DNA of 64,000 nucleotides from Clostridiaceae bacterium (lineage in GTDB: Bacteria > Bacillota > Clostridia > Lachnospirales > Lachnospiraceae). Location: NCBI GenBank assembly GCA_902362725.1, contig CABIXM010000005.1, positions 129,818-193,817 of the forward strand, written 5' to 3'. How positions within the stretch are numbered: position 1 is the first letter of the stretch; each line of letters starts with the position of its first letter. This document shows, one piece after another, positions 1 to 8,008 of the stretch. The position numbers and the translations under genes were made by a program. The notes beneath the pieces were generated by a model. That model was not told where the DNA came from and made no database searches. It worked only from the letters and a program-made list of their open reading frames with translations.

Positions 1-121
1 TTTAAATGAATACATATGTTACGCTCCTTTTTATCCCTCTGCGTTTCGTATTTATTATAGCGAAACACCCGCGAAAACACAAGCGCTTCCTCTTCCCCTA
101 TACCCCTACCTCTATGGCTTA

Positions 122-149
122 TTGGCAAAAATTATCAGTAGGATATACT
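122..149 (+). promoter_or_regulatory. sigma-A-type promoter of the cbi remnant
   Basis: A -35 box TTGGCA (122-127) and a -10 box TATACT (144-149) are 16 bases apart, about 55 bases before the start codon at 203. It would drive the chimeric cbiM-cbiO remnant. I saw no cobalamin or NiCo riboswitch consensus in the short leader. Confidence 0.55.
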
Positions 150-202
150 GGAACAACGGTGTTTCAAAGACGCTATTTTATGCTAAAGGAGAACTTTGTG
201 TT

Positions 203-547
203 ATGAAGAAAAATACCAAACGCTACATTGCCGCTTCCGCAGCCTTCATTCTGGCCTTTGGAATCGCGCCCAGCGCAAATGCCATGCACATCATGGAGGG
301 CTACCTTCCCGCAGGCTTCTGCGTAGCCTGGGCCGATGAAATCTTTTTATTCAAGGATGGAAGCGTTCTGAAATCCGGAACGCCGGAGGAGGTCTTTACC
401 GACACCTCTGCCCTCAGGGAGACCAACCTCACCCAGCCTGCCGTGCTGGAGCTGTTCGACAGTCTCTGCGCAAAAGGAATTTTAAAGAAAGAATGGAAAA
501 TCCCCAGGAATCTGAAGGAACTGGAAGCCTATATCAGCGCACTGTAA
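203..547 (+). pseudogene. cbiM-cbiO deletion chimera (cobalt/nickel ECF transporter remnant)
   Basis: This 114-residue ORF starts at 203 behind AAAGGAG. Residues 1-43 look like the start of CbiM, the S component of the cobalt/nickel ECF transporter: a signal-like leader, then the hallmark MHIMEGYLPAGFC. From about residue 44 it changes to the C-terminal tail of CbiO, the ATPase (ADEIFLFKDGSVLKSGTPEE). The rest of CbiM, all of CbiN and CbiQ, and the nucleotide-binding part of CbiO (Walker A, signature, Walker B) are absent. The simplest reading is one in-frame deletion from early cbiM to late cbiO, with the junction near base 332 at GCCTGG. The product cannot transport or hydrolyse ATP. Assembly collapse is the alternative. 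Confidence 0.8.
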
Positions 548-610
548 TATAGAGAACTCCTCAGCAAATTATGATTCTGTTGTACAAAACATATACACAT
601 ACAGATAAAA

Positions 611-657
611 GGGACTGCCGCTCCATCACCTGTTATTGATGATGAAGCGGCAGTCCC
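611..657. terminator. bidirectional hairpin terminator
   Basis: GGGACTGCCGCT (611-622) pairs perfectly with AGCGGCAGTCCC (646-657), with further pairing inside. On the minus strand the stem is followed by TTTT. It sits between the convergent cbi remnant and the HIRAN gene and can end both. Confidence 0.75.
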
Positions 658-755
658 TTCCGGTATTCATTTCCTTATAGCAGTCATCGGCCTTCTCATT
701 TACAGTACACAATACTTTTTCTACCTTTGTATAAAATAATGGCTGGTTATATACC

Positions 756-1457
756 TCAATTTTGTGTTTTCTCAACCTTTACCATCACTTCAATACACTC
801 ATCGCAATTCTGTTCTTTTTCTACTTTTGCAACATAACATCCCGAAATTCTTTTTTCATTCATTAATTTTAAAAACGCCTGTGCGTAATATCGTGGGATA
901 TAACCCAGCTTTTCTTTTCTTTCATTTAAGACAATAATTGCATTCTTGTCATAGGGATTATCCGGCTCACTACATAAAAAGCATTCATCACCACGTGTCA
1001 CAGCAACTGCGTTTTTACAGGCTTTTCCTTCACACCCCAGATAATGTCTTACCCCTGCCAGATAAAAAGTTTTTTCAAATTTCTCTTCCACATCCAACAA
1101 TGGATCTACAAACTGTAAATTATCAATGGGAAGCCGTGCTCCGCTTTTCTTCAACAATTCATAGGCATCATATTCTTTTAATCCATATTTATCAAGAATT
1201 TTGCCGATATCTTTTCTCTTTCTGTCTGGAAGTCTGCTGGAAAAAACAGGAAAAAGTTCTTTGCACCGGTACATAACATCCAGATTTTCAAATACTACCA
1301 ATGGCTTAAATCCCGCATCCATTGCTGCTTTTATTTCTCCGCAATACTGAAATTCATACTCTCCGTTTCTGGAAAGTTGTCCGATAATATATTGTCTTCT
1401 TGTAGTACTGCACTTCCAAATCAGGTACAAATACTCCTTCCCATCCTTAACAGACAT
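756..1457 (-). CDS. HIRAN-domain protein with HipA N-subdomain-like region
   Basis: The 233-residue product starts at 1457 because AGGAGAAAGGCGG lies just upstream of that ATG; an in-frame ATG at 1484 has no such site. Residues about 60-110 (FPVFSSRLPDRKRKDIGKIL and on to GARLPID) resemble the N-terminal subdomain of HipA-type kinases, the part split off as HipS in tripartite HipBST systems. The C-terminal 110 residues match a HIRAN domain (FYLAGVRHYLG, EPDNPYDKNAI, KLGYIPRYYA), a fold linked to DNA-end or damaged-DNA binding. It follows a truncated HipA-like kinase by 44 bases and is clearly AT-rich compared with its surroundings, suggesting transfer. Role: probably a regulatory or antitoxin-like partner of the kinase (inference). 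Confidence 0.65.
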   Translation of the reverse strand: MSVKDGKEYLYLIWKCSTTRRQYIIGQLSRNGEYEFQYCGEIKAAMDAGFKPLVVFENLDVMYRCKELFPVFSSRLPDRKRKDIGKILDKYGLKEYDAYELLKKSGARLPIDNLQFVDPLLDVEEKFEKTFYLAGVRHYLGCEGKACKNAVAVTRGDECFLCSEPDNPYDKNAIIVLNERKEKLGYIPRYYAQAFLKLMNEKRISGCYVAKVEKEQNCDECIEVMVKVEKTQN

Positions 1458-1501
1458 TTTATTCCGCCTTTCTCCTATAAACATCCTGTAACATTTGGAT
1501 T

Positions 1502-1993
1502 TTAGAATCTAAATACAACTGCCCAATTACTCTGATGTCGATCTGTATTCCCTATCAAATAGTCAAACAACAACATATTTAAAAATCCATCCACCGGAAC
1601 AAATTTTTCTATCGAAGCCAAAATCATTTCGATGGAATATCTATGCTGCGTCTTCACATCTATAAATTTTTCCACATCATACGTCGGATATAATAGAGAA
1701 ATAAAATAAATCCCCTCAATCAAAGTCTGGTTTTCCTGTTCAATAATATTATAACTGACGGATCCCTCTCTGCCTTTATAAGTTCCAAGTTCAAACCTTG
1801 CACATGGAATGTCCAAGACCTGCGCTATCTGAAAAGCTATACACTCTGATACATGATCTGTGGTACCAATATCTTTTTTAAATTTAAATAATCCTGTTTG
1901 ACCTGTATCCGGGTTTTTCAGCCAAATTTTTTCACTGCGACCGCTTCCTTCTGATGTACCTTCATATTCTTCCCAAAAAGAAAAATCTCTCAT
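1502..1993 (-). pseudogene. HipA/CtkA-like kinase, truncated after the catalytic loop
   Basis: The 163-residue ORF begins at 1993 behind GAGGAAAG. It carries HipA-like features: the ATP-contacting GLFKFKKD segment, the helix HVSECIAFQIAQVLDIP and, at residues 149-156, the catalytic loop NTDRHQSN. The family normally runs on for roughly 100 or more residues, including the metal-binding DNG/DFG-type aspartate; here translation stops seven residues after the loop asparagine. Only 44 bases separate the stop from the HIRAN gene start, so the missing lobe is not present downstream. It is therefore probably an inactive remnant, unless the shortened form serves as a pseudokinase. It is AT-rich like its partner. 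Confidence 0.65.
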
Positions 1994-2123
1994 ACTCTTT
2001 CCTCACATATATTATATTTTTATAATGTTTGAGTTTGTTACAGACTTTTGCTTTTGTAAAATAGAACATTTCAGGCTTTCATTTTATCATAGCTTTTTTT
2101 ATATCGCAATCTCTTCGTAGATC

Positions 2124-2150
2124 AAAAAAAGGAACCTCACAAGAGATTCC
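2124..2150 (-). terminator. terminator after tRNA-Gln
   Basis: GGAATCTC and GAGGTTCC pair on the minus strand around a short loop and run into seven T residues (plus-strand A run 2124-2130). It lies directly 3' of the tRNA. Confidence 0.8.
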
Positions 2151-2156
2151 TTTTAC

Positions 2157-2228
2157 CAGGGCTACAAGGATTCGAACCTTGAAATGACGGAGTCAGAGTC
2201 CGTTGCCTTACCGTTTGGCGATAGCCCT
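2157..2228 (-). tRNA. tRNA-Gln (CTG anticodon)
   Basis: The minus strand gives a full cloverleaf. The acceptor AGGGCTA/TAGCCCT is at 2222-2228 and 2158-2164, the T arm contains GGTTCGAATCC, and the anticodon stem ACGGA/TCCGT encloses the loop CTCTGAC, so the anticodon is CTG. CCA is not encoded. The AT-rich kinase/HIRAN block lies just beyond its 3' end, a position often used by integrating elements. Confidence 0.93.
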
Positions 2229-2248
2229 ATGTCTTAGCGACGAATGTT

Positions 2249-2277
2249 ATAATACCATAGTATTTTACAGATTGCAA
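2249..2277 (-). promoter_or_regulatory. promoter of tRNA-Gln
   Basis: On the minus strand TTGCAA (2272-2277) and TATTAT (2249-2254) are 17 bases apart, about 20 bases upstream of the tRNA 5' end. Confidence 0.65.
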
Positions 2278-2316
2278 GTGTTTTTTTCATTTTTCTTGAA
2301 ATTTTTTCTTGAAACT

Positions 2317-2358
2317 CACTTGCGGGATTACTCCGGTGGAATTTCATCCCGCAAAGTG
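2317..2358 (-). terminator. possible terminator after the CDF gene
   Basis: CACTTTGCGGGA and TCCCGCAAGTG can pair on the minus strand just downstream of the transporter stop. The T tract is interrupted, so this is a weak terminator or an mRNA 3' hairpin. Confidence 0.4.
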
Positions 2359-2385
2359 AAATTCACTTTTTCATCTTGCCATTTT

Positions 2386-3564
2386 TCAGGTCTCCGCCAT
2401 AAACGCATTGTCAAAGGTAATCACACACTGAAACCGGCTGTCCAGGGCATGTACTTTTTCCTGAATGGCTTTGCGCAGCTTCGGCCGTTCCTTTTCGCCG
2501 TAGGAGAAAGGCACAACCACGTCAAAGATCAGATTTATCTGCTTCTCTCCGTCCACAATCCGGAAATCATGCAGGGTAAGCTGGGGATCCAACTCCTGAA
2601 GCACCTTCAGTACCTCCTGTTTCAGCGCTCCTACTCTCGCGTCCTCCGTTTCCACCGGATCCATATGAATCACCAGAAAGATTCCCAGCTTCTTCACCGC
2701 GTCCCGCTCGATCCGGTCAATAATCTCATGGGACGTCTCGATATCCACATCACTCGGTACCTCCGCGTGAATAGACGCAAGACTTTTGGTTGGCCCGTAG
2801 TTATGGACGATCAGGTCATGGCTGCCCAGAATGCCGTCATAGCTTTCCACGAAATCCATGATCTTCCGGTACAGTTCCGGATCCACAGACTGCCCAATCA
2901 ACGGCTCCAGCGTATCCTTCGCAATCCCGATACCAGCCCACATAACCAGCAGAGAAACCACCAGTCCCACATAGCCGTCGATATTGATATTTGTAAAATA
3001 GAAAAACAGAATAGAACCCATGGTGGCCAGCGTGGTCACCACATCCCCCAGGGCGTCCGCGGCTGTGGCCTGCATCACCGTAGAATTGACCCGTCGTCCA
3101 AGCTTCTTATTAAAGAGGCTGAGCCAGAGCTTCACAGCCACGGAAGCCAGCAGAATTCCCATGGAAATCAGGTTGAAGCTCAAATCTTCCGGCGTACGGA
3201 TTTTCGCAAGGGCATTCTTCAAGAAGGTAAAGCCCACCTCAATGACCAGAAATGACACGATCAGAGCCGCAATATATTCAATGCGCCCATGGCCGAAGGG
3301 ATGTTCCCGGTCGGCGGGCTTCTCCGCCATTTTGACGCCCACGAAGCCAATGACCGAAGAGGCCGCATCGGACAGGTTATTGAAGGCGTCGGCCATGACG
3401 GACACGCTGTGGAGCACCAGACCTACGGTCAGCTTCCCGGCGAACAGCAGCAGATTGCAGACGATGCCCACCAGGCTGGCCAGCACGCCATAGGCCGTCC
3501 GGACCTTCGCCTCCTCCGTATTTTCATAATTTTTCACAAAGGTTTTCACCAGTAATTCTGTCAT
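2386..3564 (-). CDS. cation diffusion facilitator family metal exporter
   Basis: This 392-residue CDF protein exports divalent metal ions in exchange for protons. The TM2 motif ADAFNNLSD and TM5 motif ADALGD give a predicted transport site of N62, D66, D170 and D174. An N/D/D/D set is closer to manganese-type CDFs than to the H/D/H/D or D/D/H/D zinc types, so Mn2+ or Fe2+ is more likely than Zn2+ (inference from site residues). HPFGHGR (89-94) is the usual loop after TM2. The C-terminal 190 residues contain the cytoplasmic ferredoxin-like domain and a further long extension, making it larger than the 300-residue family norm. It stands alone, divergent from pncB. Confidence 0.88.
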   Translation of the reverse strand: MTELLVKTFVKNYENTEEAKVRTAYGVLASLVGIVCNLLLFAGKLTVGLVLHSVSVMADAFNNLSDAASSVIGFVGVKMAEKPADREHPFGHGRIEYIAALIVSFLVIEVGFTFLKNALAKIRTPEDLSFNLISMGILLASVAVKLWLSLFNKKLGRRVNSTVMQATAADALGDVVTTLATMGSILFFYFTNINIDGYVGLVVSLLVMWAGIGIAKDTLEPLIGQSVDPELYRKIMDFVESYDGILGSHDLIVHNYGPTKSLASIHAEVPSDVDIETSHEIIDRIERDAVKKLGIFLVIHMDPVETEDARVGALKQEVLKVLQELDPQLTLHDFRIVDGEKQINLIFDVVVPFSYGEKERPKLRKAIQEKVHALDSRFQCVITFDNAFMAET

Positions 3565-3705
3565 CTTTCATTTCCCCCATGTTCAAGCAACTGTTGTCTA
3601 TCACTAACTTCCCATATACAGAGATAGCACCAGAATACAGCCTTCGCCGCATCTGATGCTATTCTGTTTATCTTACATTATTTCTATGAAAAAGGGAAGA
3701 GGATC

Positions 3706-3734
3706 TTGTTATTTTTTTGTAAATGTGCTATCTT
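3706..3734 (+). promoter_or_regulatory. promoter of pncB
   Basis: TTGTTA (3706-3711) and TATCTT (3729-3734) are 17 bases apart; transcription would start near 3741, leaving an 80-base leader. The rest of the 3565-3705 gap holds nothing I recognise. Confidence 0.5.
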
Positions 3735-3758
3735 GGTAACATCTTAATTTAATGACAA

Positions 3759-3768
3759 GACAGCTGTC
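3759..3768 (+). promoter_or_regulatory. palindrome in the pncB leader, possible operator
   Basis: GACAGCTGTC is a perfect 10-base palindrome about 18 bases downstream of the predicted start of transcription. Niacin-responsive repressors of the NiaR type control niacin salvage genes in Firmicutes, so it is a candidate site, but I cannot confirm the motif. Confidence 0.3.
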
Positions 3769-3819
3769 GGTTCAGGGAGAGCCGTCGCTGTCCGAGAGTG
3801 CGAAGGAGCGCAAACGATT

Positions 3820-5274
3820 ATGAGTACAATGAACCTGACTCTGCTGACCGATCTTTATGAGCTCACCATGATGCAGGGCTATTTCAAAAATCACACCAAT
3901 GAAACTGTTATTTTCGACGCCTTTTACCGGAAAAATCCCTCCGGCAACGGCTTTGCCATCGCGGCTGGCCTGGATCAGGTGATCGATTATATTAAGAACC
4001 TGACCTTTAACAAGGACGACATCGAATATCTGAGAAGCCTGAAGCTCTTCGACGAGGACTTTCTGGAATACCTGAGCAATTTCCATTTCTCCGGCGATAT
4101 CTATGCGATTCCTGAGGGAACCGTCGTATTTCCGCGGGAGCCGCTGGTGAAGGTAATCGCGCCGATTATGGAAGCCCAGCTGGTAGAAACCGCTATTCTG
4201 AATATCATCAATCACCAGAGCCTGATTGCCACCAAGTGCGCCCGCGTGGTATACGCTGCCAAGGGCGACGGTATCATGGAGTTCGGTCTGCGCCGGGCGC
4301 AAGGACCGGACGCCGGTATCTACGGCGCCCGCGCTGCCATGATCGGCGGCTGTATCGGTACCTCCAATGTGCTGACCGGCCAGCTCTTCGATGTTCCGGT
4401 AAAAGGCACTCACGCCCACAGCTGGATTATGAGCTTCCCGGATGAGTATACTGCTTTTAAGAAGTATTCCGAGCTGTATCCGGATGCCTGCATTCTACTG
4501 GTGGATACCTATGACACACTGAAATCCGGCGTGCCGAACGCTATCCGCGTCTTCAAGGAGATGCGCGAAGCCGGTATTCCGCTTACCTCCTATGGTATCC
4601 GTCTGGACAGCGGCGACCTGGCTTATATGTCCAAGAAAGCCCGCAAGATGCTGGACGAGGCCGGTTTCCCGGATGCGGTTATTTCCGCTTCCAGCGATCT
4701 GGACGAGTACCTGATCAACAGCCTGAAGGATCAGGGCGCAGCCATCACCTCCTGGGGTGTCGGCACCAACATGATCACCTCCAGCGACTGCCCGGCTTTC
4801 GGCGGCGTATACAAGCTGGCGGCTGTACAGGACGAAAACGGCGAGTTTATTCCGAAGATTAAGCTTTCCGAGAATTCTGAGAAGATTACGAACCCGGGCA
4901 ACAAGACCGTATTCCGTCTCTATGACAATGAGACCGGCAAGATCCGCGCGGATCTGATTGCGCTGGCCGACGAGACCTTTGATCCGGAAAAGGATCTGCT
5001 GATCTTCGATTCCATAGAAACCTGGAAGAAGACCACCTTAAAGGGCGGCACTTACCATGTACGGGAGCTGCTGGTTCCGGTGTTCCTGAAAGGCGAGTGT
5101 GTATATACTTCTCCGAGCGTTATGGAAATCCGAGATTACTGTAAGAAGGAGCAGGAAACCCTCTGGGATGAGACAAGAAGACTTACCAATCCACATCAGG
5201 TATATGTGGATCTGTCTGATAAGCTGTTCCGGATTAAGACGGGACTGCTGGATCAGATGAGCCAAGGGAAATAA
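3820..5274 (+). CDS. pncB: nicotinate phosphoribosyltransferase
   Basis: This enzyme joins nicotinate to PRPP, with ATP, to form nicotinate mononucleotide, the committed step of NAD salvage in the cytoplasm. The 484-residue length fits the clostridial form. The N-terminus (LTLLTDLYELTMMQGYF), the core EFGLRRAQGPDAGIYGARAA and GTHAHSW, and the phosphoribosyl-binding region near TSYGIRLDSGDL are all present. The start at 3820 follows GAAGGAG. It is monocistronic: it has its own promoter upstream and a strong terminator 10 bases after the stop. Confidence 0.95.
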   Translation: MSTMNLTLLTDLYELTMMQGYFKNHTNETVIFDAFYRKNPSGNGFAIAAGLDQVIDYIKNLTFNKDDIEYLRSLKLFDEDFLEYLSNFHFSGDIYAIPEGTVVFPREPLVKVIAPIMEAQLVETAILNIINHQSLIATKCARVVYAAKGDGIMEFGLRRAQGPDAGIYGARAAMIGGCIGTSNVLTGQLFDVPVKGTHAHSWIMSFPDEYTAFKKYSELYPDACILLVDTYDTLKSGVPNAIRVFKEMREAGIPLTSYGIRLDSGDLAYMSKKARKMLDEAGFPDAVISASSDLDEYLINSLKDQGAAITSWGVGTNMITSSDCPAFGGVYKLAAVQDENGEFIPKIKLSENSEKITNPGNKTVFRLYDNETGKIRADLIALADETFDPEKDLLIFDSIETWKKTTLKGGTYHVRELLVPVFLKGECVYTSPSVMEIRDYCKKEQETLWDETRRLTNPHQVYVDLSDKLFRIKTGLLDQMSQGK

Positions 5275-5282
5275 AACGGACG

Positions 5283-5309
5283 AAAAACCAGGGTGTGGCC
5301 CTGGTTTTT
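5283..5309. terminator. bidirectional terminator between pncB and the LysR gene
   Basis: AAAAACCAGGG and CCCTGGTTTTT form a perfect 11-bp stem with a 5-base loop. Tracts of A and T flank it, so it works for both convergent genes. Confidence 0.9.
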
Positions 5310-5363
5310 CTGACTTTTGATTTCGCAAGGGGTGGAGCTGCCTGGGACAGGCTCCGCCCCGTT

Positions 5364-6314
5364 TTAGGTTTGAGGGGCCGGAGTGGTGGTGTGTTTCAGA
5401 AATTCCTCCATGGCCCGGGTCCGGTATCTTCCCGCTTTCCAGTAGAACCGTAATCTTCGGCTGCGACGGGCCTCCGGCAGCTTGAAGTAGACCACGTCAG
5501 GTCGGGCTGGAACTTCGCGGATCAAAGTGTCGCTTACGAAGGCGACGCCGAGACCGGAACAGACGACATGGTAGGATGTGAGCTGCTGGTCCAGCTCCAA
5601 AGAAATGTCAGGAGTGATGCCGGCGGTCTGGAGAATTTCTACGGCGCGCTTGCGGGTGTCGTTTTCGGGCTTCAGCATGACGAAGGGTTCCCGGGCGAAG
5701 AGCTCCAGCGGGACGGGCTTCACAGACTCGTCCTTCCAGCCGCCGGTCACGATCATTTCCCGGGAAACGATGTAGGGGCTGGCTTCCCGGATAGCCGGGA
5801 ACTTGTAAGGAACGGCCAGGAACAAGGTCTCTTCCCGGTAGATGGCGTGGTCAAAAAGCTTCGGATCCAGCTTACAGTTGTCCAGCATCATGTCGATGCG
5901 GCCCTGCTGCAGAAGGCGGGCCAGCTCGGCGGTGCTCTCTTCCACCAGCTCCACGTGTACCTTCGGGTAGCGGGCTGAGAAACGGCCAATGAGGCCGGGC
6001 AATACCCAGGACGCGAAAAGGCTGCTGCCGCCCAACACCAGCCGCCCGGTCTTCAGTTCTCCCCAGTCATTGACGTAATCGGCAAATTCATTTTCCACGG
6101 CCATGATTTTCTCTATAGACTGAATATATTTTTCCCCGCATTCCGTCAGGGACAGGGGCTTGGTGCTCCGGTCAAAGAGCGGATACCCCACCTTTCCCTC
6201 GATCCGTTTGATATTGGCGCTTAAGGACGGCTGGGAGATACACAAGCGCTCTGCCGCCCGGGAGATACTTTTTTCCTGATAAACCGCATAGACGTATTCC
6301 ATTCCGCGAAACAT
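5364..6314 (-). CDS. LysR-family transcriptional regulator
   Basis: The 316-residue protein has the N-terminal winged helix-turn-helix of LysR proteins (KSISRAAERLCISQPSLSAN, residues 14-33) and a C-terminal effector domain from about residue 90. It is divergent from aspA, with 136 bases between the starts. LysR proteins commonly regulate the neighbouring divergent gene, so control of aspartase, and perhaps of the symporter beyond it, is likely (inference). The intergenic AT-rich palindrome AGTTATATAACT (6342-6353) could be part of its site. Confidence 0.9.
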   Translation of the reverse strand: MFRGMEYVYAVYQEKSISRAAERLCISQPSLSANIKRIEGKVGYPLFDRSTKPLSLTECGEKYIQSIEKIMAVENEFADYVNDWGELKTGRLVLGGSSLFASWVLPGLIGRFSARYPKVHVELVEESTAELARLLQQGRIDMMLDNCKLDPKLFDHAIYREETLFLAVPYKFPAIREASPYIVSREMIVTGGWKDESVKPVPLELFAREPFVMLKPENDTRKRAVEILQTAGITPDISLELDQQLTSYHVVCSGLGVAFVSDTLIREVPARPDVVYFKLPEARRSRRLRFYWKAGRYRTRAMEEFLKHTTTPAPQT

Positions 6315-6371
6315 AATTTTTTCTCCTATAGTATAGTTTTAAAGTTATATAACTTATATCAATATATGTAT

Positions 6372-6400
6372 TTGATTATATTATAACAGCTGACTATAAT
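6372..6400 (+). promoter_or_regulatory. promoter of aspA
   Basis: TTGATT (6372-6377) and TATAAT (6395-6400) have the ideal 17-base spacing, about 50 bases before the start codon. It lies in the shared intergenic region with the LysR gene. Confidence 0.75.
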
Positions 6401-6450
6401 GAAGACAACAAGAGAAATAAACACAGGAGTTATGTTAAAGGAGAAGGGTT

Positions 6451-7878
6451 ATGAGCGAAAAGATAGAATACAGAGTAGAGAAAGACTCCATCGGTTCCAA
6501 AGACGTACCGGAAGACGTATATTACGGCGTCCAGTCCCTGCGTGCCGCAGAGAACTTCCATATCACCGGACTGAATATGCATCCGGAAATCATCAACAGC
6601 CTGGCTTACATCAAGAAGGCTGCCGCAATCACCAACTGTGAGATTAACCTGCTGGACAAGAAGATTGCTGACGCGATTGTCAAGGCCTGCGACGAGATTC
6701 TGGCCGGTCAGCATCATGAGGATTTCATCGTGGATCCGATTCAGGGCGGCGCCGGAACCTCTATCAATATGAATGCCAATGAGGTCATCGCCAACCGCGC
6801 CATCGAGCTTCTGGGCGGCCAGAAGGGCGATTACTCCATCGTACATCCCAACGACCATGTAAACTGCGGCCAGTCCACCAACGACGTCATCCCCACTGCA
6901 GGCAAGATGACTTCCCTCCGTCTGCTGCAGAATCTGAAGAAGGAGCTGCTTCGTCTCCACGCCGCATTTTCCGAAAAGGCGGAAGAATTTGACCATGTGA
7001 TTAAGATGGGCCGTACTCAGATGCAGGACGCAGTTCCCATCCGTCTGGGACAGGAATTTAAGGCTTACTCTGTCGCAGTTATGCGTGATATCCGCCGTAT
7101 GGACATCGCCATGGATGAGATGCGTTCCCTGAACATGGGCGGTACTGCCATCGGTACCGGTATCAACGCCGACGAAGCGTACTTAAAGCGTATCGTTCCG
7201 AACCTGTCCGAGGTATCCGGTATGGACTTTATCCAGGCCTTCGACCTGATTGATTCCACTCAGAACCTTGACCCGTTCGTATCCGTATCCGGCGCTATCA
7301 AGGCCTGCGCCGTTACCTTATCCAAGATTGCCAATGACCTTCGTCTCATGTCCTCCGGTCCCCGCGCAGGCTTCCATGAGATCAACCTTCCGGCAAAGCA
7401 GAATGGTTCTTCCATCATGCCGGGCAAGGTAAACCCGGTTATTCCTGAGGTAGTCAACCAGGTTGCCTTCAATGTCATCGGAAATGACATGACCATCACC
7501 ATGGCTGCTGAAGCAGGCCAGCTGGAGCTGAACGCTTTCGAGCCGATCATTTTCTACTGCCTGTTCCAGTCCATCGATACTCTGGCTTACGCCGTAGAGA
7601 CCTTCGTAGACAACTGCGTCGTTGGAATCACTGCCAACGAGGAGCGCTGCCGTTATCTGGTAGAAAACAGCGTGGGTATTATCACTGCCATCTGCCCCCA
7701 TGTGGGCTACCAGAAGGCTGCCGATATCGCCAAGAGAGCCATGAAGTCCGGCGATTCCGTCCGGGAACTGATTCTGAAGGAGAACCTGCTGACGGAAGCA
7801 GAGCTTGATGAAATTCTGAATCCGGTTCAGATGACCGAGCCGGGTATCTCCGGCAAGGAGCTTCTGAAAAAAGATTAA
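6451..7878 (+). CDS. aspA: aspartate ammonia-lyase (aspartase)
   Basis: Aspartase deaminates L-aspartate reversibly to fumarate and ammonia, feeding fumarate reduction or nitrogen supply. The 475-residue sequence has aspartase rather than fumarase wording: YYGVQSLRAAENF near the N-terminus, DPIQGGAGTSINMNANEVIA, and the catalytic loop GSSIMPGKVNP of the superfamily. The start at 6451 follows AAAGGAGAAGG. It has a near-consensus promoter and a strong terminator, with the LysR gene divergent and an amino-acid-type symporter just downstream, suggesting uptake and use of an amino acid as one unit of function. Confidence 0.93.
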   Translation: MSEKIEYRVEKDSIGSKDVPEDVYYGVQSLRAAENFHITGLNMHPEIINSLAYIKKAAAITNCEINLLDKKIADAIVKACDEILAGQHHEDFIVDPIQGGAGTSINMNANEVIANRAIELLGGQKGDYSIVHPNDHVNCGQSTNDVIPTAGKMTSLRLLQNLKKELLRLHAAFSEKAEEFDHVIKMGRTQMQDAVPIRLGQEFKAYSVAVMRDIRRMDIAMDEMRSLNMGGTAIGTGINADEAYLKRIVPNLSEVSGMDFIQAFDLIDSTQNLDPFVSVSGAIKACAVTLSKIANDLRLMSSGPRAGFHEINLPAKQNGSSIMPGKVNPVIPEVVNQVAFNVIGNDMTITMAAEAGQLELNAFEPIIFYCLFQSIDTLAYAVETFVDNCVVGITANEERCRYLVENSVGIITAICPHVGYQKAADIAKRAMKSGDSVRELILKENLLTEAELDEILNPVQMTEPGISGKELLKKD

Positions 7879-7894
7879 TGTCCCAACTTTAAAA

Positions 7895-7940
7895 GCCGTC
7901 ATCCGCGTTTACTGCCATCTTTCGCGGATGACGGTCTTTT
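7895..7940 (+). terminator. terminator after aspA
   Basis: GCCGTCATCCGCG (7895-7907) pairs with CGCGGATGACGGT (7923-7935), followed by CTTTT. Confidence 0.85.
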
Positions 7941-7941
7941 A

Positions 7942-7970
7942 TTGCTTTTTTTCGCCCTCTGTGGTACACT
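7942..7970 (+). promoter_or_regulatory. promoter of the symporter gene
   Basis: TTGCTT (7942-7947) and TACACT (7965-7970) are 17 bases apart and follow directly on the aspA terminator, so the symporter is transcribed separately. Confidence 0.55.
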
Positions 7971-8008
7971 ATACCCTACATGACCAATCAACATAGGGGG
8001 ATAGATTT

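Noticed and set aside
2203-3255. Long plus-strand ORF opposite the CDF gene
   Set aside because: It starts inside the tRNA region and mirrors the CDF gene; composition is that of an antisense shadow. Similar long shadows opposite malQ, GH25, mfd, fucI and the membrane-protein gene were dropped for the same reason.
6399-6641. 80-residue ORF at the start of aspA
   Set aside because: It overlaps the aspA start in another frame, and its sequence is basic and repetitive, as expected from a shifted frame.
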